Part shown: positions 43,391 to 52,947 of the stretch, one piece after another
Layout: every line of letters begins with the position of its first letter
How positions within the stretch are numbered: the first letter of the stretch is position 1
From: Pseudoduganella armeniaca
GTDB lineage: Bacteria > Pseudomonadota > Gammaproteobacteria > Burkholderiales > Burkholderiaceae_D
Direction: 5' to 3'
Assembly: GCF_003028855.1 (NCBI RefSeq)
Contig: NZ_CP028324.1
Location: 1,364,001-1,428,000, forward strand
Length of the DNA: 64,000 nucleotides
Translations under genes and position numbers: made by a program
The notes under the pieces: generated by a model
What the model was told of the DNA's origin: nothing
What the model saw: the letters and a program-made list of their open reading frames with translations, nothing else
Database searches by the model: none

Positions 43391-44689
43391 ATGGTGCCCC
43401 ACCTCGTCACGGCCCTGACCGGACCGCTGCTCGACCTCGAAGAGAAAATCATTGCCGCCACGCCCGCCATCGAACGCTGGTTCCGGCTGGAGTGGCAGGA
43501 GCATACGCCGCCATTCTATTGCTCCGTCGATCTGCGCAATGCGGGCTATAAACTGGCGCCGGTGGACACCAACCTGTTCCCGGGCGGTTTCCACCACCTG
43601 GCCACGGAAATGCTGCCACTGTCGGTACAGGCCGCCATGGCAGCCATCGATAAATATTGCCCGGACGCGCGCAACCTGCTGGTCATTCCTGAAAGCCACA
43701 ACCGTCATCCGACCTACCTGGAAAACGTCGCGCGGCTGATGCAGATCTTCCGCCAGACCGGCTTGCACGTGCGCCTGGGCACCTTGAATCCCGAGATCAC
43801 GCAGCCCACGCCGTTGGCGCTGCCGGACGGCAATATGCTGGTCATCGAGCCGCTGGAGCGCTCGGCCAATGGGCGCCGCCTGGGACTGAAGGACTTCGAT
43901 CCGTGCACGATCCTGCTGAACAACGACCTGTCGGCCGGTATTCCGGACATCCTGCAGAACATCCACGAGCAGAGTCTGCTGCCGCCGCTGCACGCGGGCT
44001 GGGCGCTGCGCCGCAAGAGCAACCACTTTACCGCCTACGACGAGGTGGCGAAAAAGTTCGGCAAGCTGATCGGCGTGGACCCATGGATGGTCAACCCGTT
44101 CCACGCCAAGTGCGGCGAGGTGGACCTGCAGACGGGCGAGGGCCAGGAGGTCCTGGCTGGCAACGTGGATGCGGTGCTGGCGAAAATCCGCAAGAAATAC
44201 AAGGAATACGGCATCAAGGAAAAGCCATTTGTCATCATCAAGCCCGATGCCGGTACGTACGGCAAGGGCATCATCACGATTCGCGATGCGGCCGAGCTGA
44301 AAGACTTGTCGCCGGCGCAACGGGAAAAAATGTCGGTCGTGAAAGACGGCAAGGCGGTCACCGACCTGAACATCCAGGAAGGCGTGCCCACATTTGAGAG
44401 CATCAAGGAATCCGTGGCGGAACCGGTGGTCTACATGATCGACCGCTACGTCGTCGGCGGCTTCTACCGTGTCCATGCCGAACGGGGCGTGGACCAGAAC
44501 CTGTACGGCCCCGGCTCGCAATACGTGCCGCTGGCGTTTGCCCAGCAGCACGCAATTCCCGACCTGAAGGCCAAGCCAGGCACGGCCGCGCCGAACCGCT
44601 TCTATGTGTATGGGGTGGTCGCCCGGCTGGCGCTGCTGGCAGCCTCGCTGGAAATGGAGCGCACCGACCCGAATCCCGAAGTGTATTGA
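43391..44689 (+). CDS. gshA: glutamate--cysteine ligase, ferrooxidans/betaproteobacterial type
   Basis: This cytoplasmic enzyme performs the first step of glutathione synthesis. The 432 residues belong to the distinct GshA class of Acidithiobacillus and betaproteobacteria, not the E. coli type. Family stretches include SVDLRNAGYKLAPVDTNLFP near the N-terminus and an ATP-grasp-like PFVIIKPDAGTYGKGI in the C-terminal half. The ATG at 43391 follows AAGGATG. gshB follows at 44811, so both glutathione genes are together. Confidence 0.94.
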   Translation: MVPHLVTALTGPLLDLEEKIIAATPAIERWFRLEWQEHTPPFYCSVDLRNAGYKLAPVDTNLFPGGFHHLATEMLPLSVQAAMAAIDKYCPDARNLLVIPESHNRHPTYLENVARLMQIFRQTGLHVRLGTLNPEITQPTPLALPDGNMLVIEPLERSANGRRLGLKDFDPCTILLNNDLSAGIPDILQNIHEQSLLPPLHAGWALRRKSNHFTAYDEVAKKFGKLIGVDPWMVNPFHAKCGEVDLQTGEGQEVLAGNVDAVLAKIRKKYKEYGIKEKPFVIIKPDAGTYGKGIITIRDAAELKDLSPAQREKMSVVKDGKAVTDLNIQEGVPTFESIKESVAEPVVYMIDRYVVGGFYRVHAERGVDQNLYGPGSQYVPLAFAQQHAIPDLKAKPGTAAPNRFYVYGVVARLALLAASLEMERTDPNPEVY

Positions 44690-44810
44690 CCTCCGCCTCG
44701 GCGCCCGTCTTGACGCAACATTGTCGCCGCGCCGGCAGCCCCGGCGGGGCGGGCGATGCCATCGAAGAAACTCGGCTAAAATCGGTCAATTACTTCGAAT
44801 GGATGCGCCA

Positions 44811-45761
44811 ATGAAAATCGCTTTCCTCGCGGACCCGCTGGATAGTTTCAAGATCTACAAGGATTCCACGTTTGCCATGATGGCCGAGGCCGCCAAGCGC
44901 GGCCATGAGGTGTACGCGTTCCAGCAGCGCCATATGGCCCTGCGCGACGGTATCGTCAGCGCACACGCCGCCCGCATCACCATGACGGGCGACCAGGACG
45001 AGTGGTACACAGCGGCACCGTCGGAAGACGTGCGCCTGGGCGATTTCGACGCGATCCTCGAGCGCAAGGACCCGCCGTTCGACATGGAATACGTGTACGG
45101 CACCTACCTGCTGCAGCTGGCCGAACAGCAAGGCGCGCGCGTGTTCAACAGCCCGCAGGCAATCCGCGACCACAACGAGAAACTGGCCATCGCCCAGTTC
45201 CCTAAATTTACGGCGCCCACCCTGGTGACGTCCGACGAGATGCGCCTGCGCGACTTCCAGGCCGAGCACGGCGACGTCATCTTCAAGCCGCTGGACGGCA
45301 TGGGCGGCGCCGGCATCTTCCGCGTCAAGGCCGACGGCTTGAACCTGGGTTCCATCATCGAGACGCTGACGGAAAACGGTCGCCGCACCATCATGGTGCA
45401 GCGCTACATCCCGGACATCGTCAAGGGCGACAAGCGCATCCTCGTCATTGGGGGCAAGCCGGTGCCGTTCTCCCTGGCCCGGATTCCGCAGGGCGGCGAG
45501 GTGCGCGGCAACCTGGCGGCTGGTGGCGTTGGTGTGGCGCAACCTTTGACCGAGCGCGACCGTGAGATCGCCGAGGCCATCGGTCCGGTGCTGGCTGCTC
45601 GCGGCTTGTTGCTGGTAGGATTGGATGTGATCGGCGATTACCTCACCGAGGTCAACGTCACCAGCCCGACCTGCTTCCAGGAGATCACCCAGCAGTCCGG
45701 CTTCGCGGTCGCGGCGATGTTCGTCGACGCGCTGGAGGCGGCTGTGCAGTCGGCTCGATAA
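44811..45761 (+). CDS. gshB: glutathione synthetase
   Basis: This ATP-grasp enzyme joins gamma-glutamylcysteine and glycine. The 316 residues start MKIAFLADPLDSF, contain DVIFKPLDGMGGAGIFR (ATP-binding) and end in the LDVIGDYLTEVNVTSPT region that ligates magnesium. The ATG at 44811 was chosen because the sequence before it is not conserved in the family. The EIIA gene begins 14 bases downstream. Confidence 0.96.
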   Translation: MKIAFLADPLDSFKIYKDSTFAMMAEAAKRGHEVYAFQQRHMALRDGIVSAHAARITMTGDQDEWYTAAPSEDVRLGDFDAILERKDPPFDMEYVYGTYLLQLAEQQGARVFNSPQAIRDHNEKLAIAQFPKFTAPTLVTSDEMRLRDFQAEHGDVIFKPLDGMGGAGIFRVKADGLNLGSIIETLTENGRRTIMVQRYIPDIVKGDKRILVIGGKPVPFSLARIPQGGEVRGNLAAGGVGVAQPLTERDREIAEAIGPVLAARGLLLVGLDVIGDYLTEVNVTSPTCFQEITQQSGFAVAAMFVDALEAAVQSAR

Positions 45762-45775
45762 AGTCAGGAAGGGAT

Positions 45776-46177
45776 ATGGTAGGAATTTTGCTTATGACAC
45801 ACGCGCCGCTGGGAGAAGCGTTCCTGGCGGCGGTGTCGCACGTCTTCCGCGGCAAGGTCGATCATCTGGAAGCGATCGACGTGGTGGCCGACCAGGACCT
45901 GGCGGACGTGCAGGCGCTGGCGACGGCCGCCATCAAGCGCCTGGACGACGGCTCCGGCGTGCTCGTCATCACCGACGTGAAGGGCGGCACCCCGGCCAAT
46001 TGCTGCAACAAGCTGGCGGACGCGGGCCACGTGGAAATCATCGCCGGCATCAGCCTGCCGATGCTGCTGCGCGCGATCACCTACCGCACCGACACCCTGG
46101 ACGTGGTGGTGGAAATGGCGCTGGCCGGCGCGCAAAGTGGCGCGGTGCGGGTCGATAACCGCATTCGCGTCCAATAA
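45776..46177 (+). CDS. PTS mannose-type EIIA component (ManX-like)
   Basis: This cytoplasmic single-domain phosphocarrier of 133 residues has the phosphorylatable histidine in LLMTHAPLG (His9). The conserved GVLVITDVKGGTPANC segment is also present. With HPr and EI behind it but no EIIB/C/D in the window, this is the incomplete, probably regulatory PTS of betaproteobacteria. Confidence 0.92.
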   Translation: MVGILLMTHAPLGEAFLAAVSHVFRGKVDHLEAIDVVADQDLADVQALATAAIKRLDDGSGVLVITDVKGGTPANCCNKLADAGHVEIIAGISLPMLLRAITYRTDTLDVVVEMALAGAQSGAVRVDNRIRVQ

Positions 46178-46217
46178 GGGGAACTTAAAGATTTGACGCT
46201 TTAATAAGGCTAGACGT

Positions 46218-46238
46218 GCCGCCGGCAAGGCCGGCGGC
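46218..46238 (+). promoter_or_regulatory. GC-rich hairpin between EIIA and ptsH
   Basis: The 9-bp stem GCCGCCGGC/GCCGGCGGC with loop AAG lies 34 bases before ptsH. There is no T run, so it is more likely an mRNA stability or attenuation element than a terminator. Confidence 0.4.
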
Positions 46239-46272
46239 GGTGACCGCAGTGCGCATAGAAGATACATACAAC

Positions 46273-46542
46273 ATGATTCAGCAAGAACTCGAGATTATCA
46301 ATAAATTAGGTTTGCATGCGCGTGCTTCCGCCAAGTTCACCCAACTGGCCGCCAAGTTCCAGAGCGAGGTCTGGCTGTCCCGCAACGGGCGCCGCATCAA
46401 CGCCAAGTCCATCATGGGTGTCATGATGCTGGCCGCCGGCAAGGGGGCGAAAGTCACGCTGGAGGCGAATGGCGCCGACGAAGCCGAATGCATCGGCGCC
46501 TTGTCCGCGCTGGTCAACGACAAGTTCGGCGAAGGCGAGTAA
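46273..46542 (+). CDS. ptsH: HPr phosphocarrier protein
   Basis: The 89 residues carry the active histidine in LGLHARAS (His15) and the regulatory serine in AKSIMGVM (Ser46). Ser46 would suit control by an HPr kinase. It passes phosphate from EI to the ManX-type EIIA. Confidence 0.95.
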   Translation: MIQQELEIINKLGLHARASAKFTQLAAKFQSEVWLSRNGRRINAKSIMGVMMLAAGKGAKVTLEANGADEAECIGALSALVNDKFGEGE

Positions 46543-46587
46543 ATGCCGTTTGACCGCAGCCGTTCCCCCTTCCACGCAGGAGCATCG

Positions 46588-48339
46588 ATGGCATCGTTCA
46601 CACTGCACGGCATCCCGGTCTCGCGCGGCATCGCCATCGGCCGCGCCCACCTGCTGGCGCCCGCGGCGCTGGACGTCAAGCATTACCTGATCGCCGAGGA
46701 ACACGTCGAGGCGGAGGTGGTGCGCCTGCAGACGGCGCTGACCGCCGTGCATCGCGAACTGCAGACGCTGTGGAACGAGCTGCCCAAGGACGCCCCCACG
46801 GAGCTGGGCGCGTTCATCGACGTGCACGCACTGATCCTTTCGGACCCGATGATCTCGGAAGCGCCGCTGGACATCATCCGCAGCCGCCACTACAACGCCG
46901 AATGGGCGCTGGTCACGCAGATCGAGGAGCTCTCGTCCCAGTTCGACGAGATCGAGGACGCCTACCTGCGCGAGCGCAAGGTCGACATCCAGCAGGTTGC
47001 CGAACGGGTGCTGAAGGTCTTGATGGGGAGCGAGCCGCTGGCCGCGCCCAACGCCGTCAATCCGGACGATGACGAATTCATGGCGCAGATGGTCGTCATC
47101 GCCCACGACATCTCGCCGGCGGACATGCTGAAATTCCGCGACCGCTCGTTCATCGGCTTCGTCACGGACGTCGGCGGGCAGAACTCGCACACCGCGATCG
47201 TCGCGCGCAGCCTGGACATCCCGGCCGCCGTCGGCGTGGCGCAGGCTTCCACCTTGATCGAGCAGGACGACTGGGTCATCATCGACGGCGACGCCGGCGT
47301 CGTCATCGTCAGCCCCAGCGCGCTGGTGCTGGAGCAGTATCGCGAGCGCCAGCTGGCCGCCCAGCGCGCGCGCAAGAAGCTGTCGAAACTGAAGAAAACG
47401 CCGGCTGTCACGAAGGACGGCACCGCGATCACGCTGCTGGCCAATATCGAGCTGCCGGACGACTGCGGTCCCGCGCTGGAAGCGGGCGCCAACGGCGTCG
47501 GCCTGTTCCGCTCCGAGTTCCTGTTCATGGGCCGCGCGGCCAACATGCCGTCGGAAGACGAGCAGTTCGAGCAGTACCGCCGCGCCGTCGTCGCGATGAA
47601 GGGCCGGCCGGTGACGATCCGCACGCTCGATATCGGCGCGGACAAGCCGCTCGATCCGACCGAGCACACGGCGCTGAACCCGGCGCTGGGCCTGCGCGCG
47701 ATCCGCTACTGCCTGTCCGAGCCGCAGCTGTTCCTGACGCAGTTGCGCGCGATCCTGCGCGCCTCCGCGTTCGGCAAGGTGCGCATCCTGATCCCGATGC
47801 TGGCGCACGCGTTCGAGATCGACCAGTCGCTGGCGATGATCGAGCAGGCCAAGGCGCAGCTGCGCGAGGCCAACGTCAAGTACGACGCCAGCGTGGAAGT
47901 GGGCGCGATGATCGAGATCCCCGCCGCGGCGCTGGCGCTGCCGATGTTCGTGCGGAAGATGAACTTCCTGTCGATCGGCACCAACGACCTGATTCAGTAC
48001 ACCCTGGCGATCGACCGGGTTGATTATGAGGTGGCACACCTTTACAATCCCTTGCATCCCGCCATCCTGCAACTGATTTCGATGACCATAGCCGCCGGCC
48101 AGAAGGCCGGTATCGACGTTGCCGTGTGTGGCGAGATGGCGGGCGATACCAAGCTCACGCGCCTGCTGCTCGGCATGGGGCTGCGCGAATTTTCGATGCA
48201 CCCGGCACAGCTGCTCGCGGTGAAGCAGGAAATCCTGAACAGCGACCTGGGCGCGATCGCCCCGCTGACCCGCAAGATACTTCGTTCGACGGACCCGGAC
48301 GGCATCGCGGATGCCGTGCTGGCCCTGCAGACAAGTTGA
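46588..48339 (+). CDS. ptsI: PTS enzyme I (phosphoenolpyruvate--protein phosphotransferase)
   Basis: This cytoplasmic enzyme of 583 residues takes phosphate from PEP. The active histidine is in GGQNSHTAIVARS (His201). The PEP-binding barrel shows GLFRSEFLFM and the C-terminal VCGEMAGDTKLTRLLLGMG. The ATG at 46588 follows AGGAG with good spacing and is preferred over one at 46543. It is the last gene of the manX-ptsH-ptsI operon. Confidence 0.96.
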   Translation: MASFTLHGIPVSRGIAIGRAHLLAPAALDVKHYLIAEEHVEAEVVRLQTALTAVHRELQTLWNELPKDAPTELGAFIDVHALILSDPMISEAPLDIIRSRHYNAEWALVTQIEELSSQFDEIEDAYLRERKVDIQQVAERVLKVLMGSEPLAAPNAVNPDDDEFMAQMVVIAHDISPADMLKFRDRSFIGFVTDVGGQNSHTAIVARSLDIPAAVGVAQASTLIEQDDWVIIDGDAGVVIVSPSALVLEQYRERQLAAQRARKKLSKLKKTPAVTKDGTAITLLANIELPDDCGPALEAGANGVGLFRSEFLFMGRAANMPSEDEQFEQYRRAVVAMKGRPVTIRTLDIGADKPLDPTEHTALNPALGLRAIRYCLSEPQLFLTQLRAILRASAFGKVRILIPMLAHAFEIDQSLAMIEQAKAQLREANVKYDASVEVGAMIEIPAAALALPMFVRKMNFLSIGTNDLIQYTLAIDRVDYEVAHLYNPLHPAILQLISMTIAAGQKAGIDVAVCGEMAGDTKLTRLLLGMGLREFSMHPAQLLAVKQEILNSDLGAIAPLTRKILRSTDPDGIADAVLALQTS

Positions 48340-48426
48340 CTACCCCAGGTAGAACCGGTGGCGCCTCCATTGCGGCGCCGCTTCGACGACTGGCCCGTGG
48401 GGCCGCAGTACTGTGATCAACCACCC

Positions 48427-49578
48427 ATGTCCTCGATAGGAATCGTCTCACCGCAAACGATGGCGTTTGCGGAACCCCTGCAGTTGCAGAGCGGCGCCAC
48501 GCTGCGCGACTATCACCTGATGGTCGAAACCTACGGCACCCTGAATGCCGACCGATCCAACGCCGTGCTGGTGTGCCATGCGCTCAACGCCTCGCACCAC
48601 GTGGCCGGCTACTATGCCGACGACCCGAAAAACGTCGGCTGGTGGGACAATATGGTCGGTCCCGGCAAGCCGCTCGATACCGACAAGTTCTTCGTCATCG
48701 GCGTCAACAACCTGGGCTCCTGCTTCGGCTCCACCGGCCCGATGCACGTCAATCCCGCCACCGGCAAGCCGTATGGCGCCGCCTTCCCCGTGGTGACGGT
48801 GGAAGACTGGGTCAATGCGCAGGCGCGCGTGGCCGACCGTCTCGGCATCGCACAATTCGCCGCCGTGATGGGCGGCTCGCTGGGCGGCATGCAGGCGCTG
48901 GCCTGGAGCATTATGTACCCGGAGCGGCTGCGCCATTGCGTCGTGATCGCCTCCACGCCCAAGCTCTCGGCCCAGAACATCGCGTTCAACGACGTGGCGC
49001 GCCAGGCCATCCTGACCGACCCGGACTACCGCGGCGGCGACTTCTACGAGCACGGAGTGGTGCCGAAAAACGGCCTGAAGGTGGCGCGCATGATCGGCCA
49101 CATCACCTACCTGTCGGACGACGACATGGCGGAGAAGTTCGGCCGCAAGCTGAGGGACATGGCCGAATCGGGCAGCTACAAGTTCGGCTACGGCATCGAC
49201 TTCGAGATCGAATCCTACCTGCGCTACCAGGGCGACAAGTTTTCCGAATACTTCGACGCCAACACCTACCTCCTGATCACCAAGGCGCTGGACTACTTCG
49301 ATCCGGCCCGCCTGCACGACGGCGACCTGGCCAAGGCGCTGGCCGTGACCAAGGCCAAGTTCTTCCTGGCGTCGTTCACGACCGACTGGCGGTTCTCGCC
49401 GGAGCGCTCGCGCGAGATCGTGCAGGCGCTGCTGTCGAACCGGCGCGAGGTCACGTATGCCGAGATCGACGCGCCGCACGGCCACGATGCGTTCCTGCTG
49501 GACGACTCGCGCTACCTGAACCTGGTGCGGGCGTACTACGAGCAGGTGTGGCAAGAACTGGCAAAGGAGGGCGCATGA
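48427..49578 (+). CDS. metX: homoserine O-acyltransferase MetX
   Basis: This alpha/beta-hydrolase enzyme activates homoserine for methionine synthesis. The 383 residues have the nucleophile serine in GGSLGGMQ (Ser151), the conserved [10 protein letters not shown] loop and the catalytic histidine in PHGHDAFL. The stop overlaps the metW start as ATGA. The 87-base gap from ptsI contains GC-rich hairpins. Confidence 0.94.
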   Translation: MSSIGIVSPQTMAFAEPLQLQSGATLRDYHLMVETYGTLNADRSNAVLVCHALNASHHVAGYYADDPKNVGWWDNMVGPGKPLDTDKFFVIGVNNLGSCFGSTGPMHVNPATGKPYGAAFPVVTVEDWVNAQARVADRLGIAQFAAVMGGSLGGMQALAWSIMYPERLRHCVVIASTPKLSAQNIAFNDVARQAILTDPDYRGGDFYEHGVVPKNGLKVARMIGHITYLSDDDMAEKFGRKLRDMAESGSYKFGYGIDFEIESYLRYQGDKFSEYFDANTYLLITKALDYFDPARLHDGDLAKALAVTKAKFFLASFTTDWRFSPERSREIVQALLSNRREVTYAEIDAPHGHDAFLLDDSRYLNLVRAYYEQVWQELAKEGA

Positions 49579-50186
49579 CGTTCGACGACCTGAAGGCCGC
49601 GCGGCCCGACCTGGCATTCATCGCCCACTGGGTCCAGCCCGGCGCGCACGTGCTGGACGTGGGCTGCGGCGATGGCGTGATGATGGAATACCTGCAAAGC
49701 GACAAGGGCTGCAGCGGCTACGGCCTGGAACTGGCCGACGACAAGGTGCTGGCCAGCGCCAAGCGCGGCGTGCGCGTGCTGCAGCAGGACTTCGAGAAGG
49801 GCCTGGGCATCTTCGGCGACAATTCGTTCGACACGGTGCTGTGCCTGTCGTCGCTGCAGATGATGAAGCACGTGGAAGACCTGCTGCGCGACATCGTGCG
49901 GGTCGGCGCCGAAGCCATCGTGTCGTTCCCCAATTTCGCCTACTGGCCGCACCGTGCCGCGCTGCTGCGCGGGCGCATGCCGGTGTCGAAGACGCTGCCG
50001 TACCAGTGGTACGACACGCCCAACGTGCGCTGCGCCACCATCGAGGATTTCCGTGACCTGGCCGCCGAGGTGGGGCTGGAAGTCATCGAATGCGTGGCAC
50101 TGGCGGAAGGGAAGATCGTCAGCCTGCTGCCCAATTTGCGCGGCGAACTGGCCGTGTTCCGCCTGCGGAAAAAGGGCGGCCGTTAA
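49575..50186 (+). CDS. metW: methionine biosynthesis protein MetW
   Basis: This class I SAM-binding methyltransferase-fold protein of 203 residues has the SAM motif VLDVGCGDG (26-34). It is almost always encoded directly behind metX in proteobacteria, and here it overlaps it by four bases. It is thought to support MetX activity; a methyl acceptor is not established. Confidence 0.94.
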   Translation: MTFDDLKAARPDLAFIAHWVQPGAHVLDVGCGDGVMMEYLQSDKGCSGYGLELADDKVLASAKRGVRVLQQDFEKGLGIFGDNSFDTVLCLSSLQMMKHVEDLLRDIVRVGAEAIVSFPNFAYWPHRAALLRGRMPVSKTLPYQWYDTPNVRCATIEDFRDLAAEVGLEVIECVALAEGKIVSLLPNLRGELAVFRLRKKGGR

Positions 50187-50249
50187 GCTGTGATATCGTG
50201 TCGCCTGCGGGGCGGATTGCCATCAGATTAACCCGCGTGGACCAATACG

Positions 50250-51161
50250 ATGAACTACTTGACCAGAAAAACCCGGCACGCGATTGCCTTCCTCTTCCTG
50301 GCGACCAGCATGCAGCTGGCGCCAGCCCAGCAGCCAGCGCCGTCGGCCGCGCCCGCGGCCGACGGCATCCCCGTCACGCGCCTGTCGCGCCTGCGCTTCT
50401 TCAGCGATGAGGAGGCGGTCAACCAGCAGTCGAAGCTGCAATACGACCAGCTGTTGAAGGAGGCCGACCAAAAGAACGCGCTGTTCCCGGAAAACCATGC
50501 GCAGGTGCAGCGCCTGCGCGCCATCGCCCAGCGCATCATTCCGCACGTGGGGCGCTGGAATCCGGAAGCGGCCGAGTGGAAATGGGAAGTCAACCTGCTC
50601 AATTCCGACCAGGTCAACGCCTTCTGCATGCCGGGCGGGCGCATCGCCTTCTATTCCGGCATCCTGAAAAAATTGAACATGACGGACGACGAAGTGGCGA
50701 TGGTGATGGGCCACGAGATCGCCCACGCGCTGCGCGAGCATGCGCGCAAGCGCCAGGGCGAATCGCAGGTCGCGGCAATCGCCGGCAAGCTGGGTGGCGT
50801 GGCCGCCTCCGCGTTGTTCGGCATCGACCCGCGCCTGACCGATTTCGGCGGCCGCATGGCGGCGCAGGCGGCCGTGCTGAAGTTCTCGCGCGGCGAGGAA
50901 ACGGAAGCGGACCTGGTCGGCATCGACCTGGCGGCCCGCGCCGGCTTCGATCCGCGCGCCGGCATCGCGCTGTGGCAGAAGATGGGTGCGGTCAACGCGC
51001 GCGCGCCGATCGAATTCCTGTCGACGCACCCGAGCGGCGACACCCGCATCGCCGAAATGAACAAGAGCATGCCGCTGGTACTGCCGGTCTATGCGCGCAC
51101 GCGCGGCACCACCGTGGCCGCGCTGCCGGCCTACCGCACGACGCCGCTGCCGAAGTCGTAA
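50250..51161 (+). CDS. M48-family metalloprotease, exported
   Basis: The 303 residues start with a signal peptide (to about residue 26) and a Pro/Ala-rich stretch. The zinc motif MGHEIAHAL (HEIAH at 154-158) is followed by the third ligand glutamate in RGEETEADLVG. It resembles the periplasmic LoiP/YcaL/BepA protease class involved in outer-membrane protein quality control. There are no TPR repeats, so it is not full-length BepA. The next gene starts at the base after its stop. Confidence 0.9.
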   Translation: MNYLTRKTRHAIAFLFLATSMQLAPAQQPAPSAAPAADGIPVTRLSRLRFFSDEEAVNQQSKLQYDQLLKEADQKNALFPENHAQVQRLRAIAQRIIPHVGRWNPEAAEWKWEVNLLNSDQVNAFCMPGGRIAFYSGILKKLNMTDDEVAMVMGHEIAHALREHARKRQGESQVAAIAGKLGGVAASALFGIDPRLTDFGGRMAAQAAVLKFSRGEETEADLVGIDLAARAGFDPRAGIALWQKMGAVNARAPIEFLSTHPSGDTRIAEMNKSMPLVLPVYARTRGTTVAALPAYRTTPLPKS

Positions 51162-52064
51162 ATGGCAGGACCGAAGGGAGAGAAGGCGCCGTTGCCGATG
51201 CGCGACGGCGTCACGCCCAGCTATCTGTGGCTGCCCGAGGGCGACTGGCCGGACCTGATCACCTTCATGGTGGCGAACTACCCGGCCGTGACGGAAGCGC
51301 AGTGGCGCGACCGCATGGCGCGTGGCGACGTCGTCGACGCCAAGGGCACGCCGCTGCGGCCCGACTCGCCCTACAAGCGCAACCTGCGCATCTTCTACTA
51401 CCGCGAGCTCGATCACGAGACGCCGATCCCGTTCGAGGAAGAGGTGCTGTACCAGGACGAGCACATCGTCGTGGCCGACAAGCCGCACTTCCTGCCGACG
51501 ATTCCGACCGGGCGCTTCGTCAAGGAGACGCTGCTGGTACGGCTGCGCCGCCGCCTCGGCATCGAGGACCTGGTGCCGATCCACCGGCTGGACCGCGAGA
51601 CGGCCGGTGTCGTCGTGTTTTCTTGTAACGCCGCCAGCCGCGGCGCCTACCAGTCGCTGTTCCAGAAGCGCCTGGTGCAAAAGGAATACGAGGCGCTGGC
51701 CGGCCCGCTGCCGGGGCGCGAGTTCCCGTTCAGCTACGCGAGCCGCATGGTCGAGGGGGATAAGTTCTTCACGATGAAGGAAGTGCCGGGCGAGCCGAAC
51801 TCGGAGACGATGCTCGACGTGATCGAGCAGCGTGGCGAGCATGTGCTGTATCGGCTGTGGCCGCACACGGGGCGGCAGCATCAGCTGCGCGTGCACTTGG
51901 CGGCACTCGGCATCCCGATCGTTAACGACGCGTTCTATCCGGTGGCGCTGCCGTGCAAGCAGGACGACGTATCGCAGCCCCTGAAGCTGCTGGCGCGGGC
52001 GATCGGCTTTCCCGATCCGTTGACGGGGGAGTGGCGCTACTTCGAAAGTCGCCGCCAGCTTTAA
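51162..52064 (+). CDS. RluA-family pseudouridine synthase
   Basis: This RNA-modifying enzyme of 300 residues has the catalytic aspartate in IHRLDRETAG (Asp144) and the family segment GRQHQLRVHLAALG. It lacks an obvious S4 domain. The target RNA cannot be told from sequence. Its TAA stop forms the edge of the 30-bp-arm palindrome at 52063-52124. Confidence 0.9.
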   Translation: MAGPKGEKAPLPMRDGVTPSYLWLPEGDWPDLITFMVANYPAVTEAQWRDRMARGDVVDAKGTPLRPDSPYKRNLRIFYYRELDHETPIPFEEEVLYQDEHIVVADKPHFLPTIPTGRFVKETLLVRLRRRLGIEDLVPIHRLDRETAGVVVFSCNAASRGAYQSLFQKRLVQKEYEALAGPLPGREFPFSYASRMVEGDKFFTMKEVPGEPNSETMLDVIEQRGEHVLYRLWPHTGRQHQLRVHLAALGIPIVNDAFYPVALPCKQDDVSQPLKLLARAIGFPDPLTGEWRYFESRRQL

Positions 52065-52124
52065 AACCGGGGTCAGGTCTGTCATTCGGACATTTGTCCG
52101 AATGACAGACCTGACCCCGGTTTT
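52063..52124. repeat. perfect palindrome with 30-bp arms between convergent genes
   Basis: The arms 52063-52092 and 52095-52124 are perfectly complementary around a two-base centre. The ends are AAAACC/GGTTTT, so an RNA hairpin from either strand would end in Us and could act as a bidirectional terminator for the synthase gene and xth. The core GGTCAGGTCTGTC shares its style with the repeat pair at 30438-30561 (GGTCAGTCCC/GGTCTGTCCC). This suggests a family of palindromic intergenic repeats in this genome. Confidence 0.92.
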
Positions 52125-52136
52125 GCCCGCGGGTTT

Positions 52137-52907
52137 TTAGCGCGCGTATTCGATGATCAAGGGCGCATGATCCGAGAACTTCTCGTCCTTGTACACCGAG
52201 ACCGCCTTGGCGCAGCCGGCGATGCCCGGGGTGGCGACGTGGTAGTCGATGCGCCAGCCCACGTTCTTCGCATAGGCCTGGCCGCGGTTGCTCCACCACG
52301 TGTACTGCTCCGGGCGCGGGTCCAGGCCGCGGTGCACGTCCACGTAGCCGCATTCGTCGAACACGCGCGTCAGCCACGCCCGTTCCTCCGGCAGGAAGCC
52401 GGAATTCTTGACGTTGCCCTTCCAGTTCTTCAGGTCGATTTCCTTGTGCGCGATGTTCCAGTCACCACAGATGACGACCTCGCGGCCTTCGGCACGCAGC
52501 TCGGCCAGGTGCGGCAGGAACAGGTCCATGAAGCGGAACTTGGCCTCCTGCCGTTCCGGCGACGAGGAGCCGGACGGGCAGTAGACGGAGATGATGGTCA
52601 GGTCGCCGAAGTCGGCGCGCACGTAGCGGCCCTCGGCGTCGAACTCGGGGCTGCCGAAGCCGATCTTGACGGCATCCGGGGCAATCTTGCTGTAGATGCC
52701 CGTGCCGGAGTAGCCTTTTTTCTCGGCGTAGTGGAAGTGGCCGTGGTAGCCGTGCGGATTGAGGAACTCTTCCGTCATGTTGGCCGCCTGCGCTTTCAGC
52801 TCCTGCACGCAGATGAAATCCGCCGACTGCGTTCCCATCCAGTTGAAAAAGCCCTTCTTGGCGGCGGAACGGATTCCGTTCAGGTTGGCGGAGATGATTT
52901 TTGGCAT
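52137..52907 (-). CDS. xth: exodeoxyribonuclease III
   Basis: This DNA repair enzyme (AP endonuclease and 3' exonuclease) has 256 residues. Motifs are LNGIRSAAKKG, QELKAQ (metal-binding glutamate), GDWNIAHKEIDL and SDHAPL near the C-terminus. It is divergent from pyrE with 40 bases between the start codons. Confidence 0.95.
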   Translation of the reverse strand: MPKIISANLNGIRSAAKKGFFNWMGTQSADFICVQELKAQAANMTEEFLNPHGYHGHFHYAEKKGYSGTGIYSKIAPDAVKIGFGSPEFDAEGRYVRADFGDLTIISVYCPSGSSSPERQEAKFRFMDLFLPHLAELRAEGREVVICGDWNIAHKEIDLKNWKGNVKNSGFLPEERAWLTRVFDECGYVDVHRGLDPRPEQYTWWSNRGQAYAKNVGWRIDYHVATPGIAGCAKAVSVYKDEKFSDHAPLIIEYAR

Positions 52908-52947
52908 GGATTAAAATACTGGCACTTCATGAACAAGGACCAGCAAT

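Noticed and set aside
48340..48426. SAM riboswitch upstream of metX
   Set aside because: The conserved cores of SAM-I, SAM-II and SAH classes are not present; only generic GC hairpins are seen.
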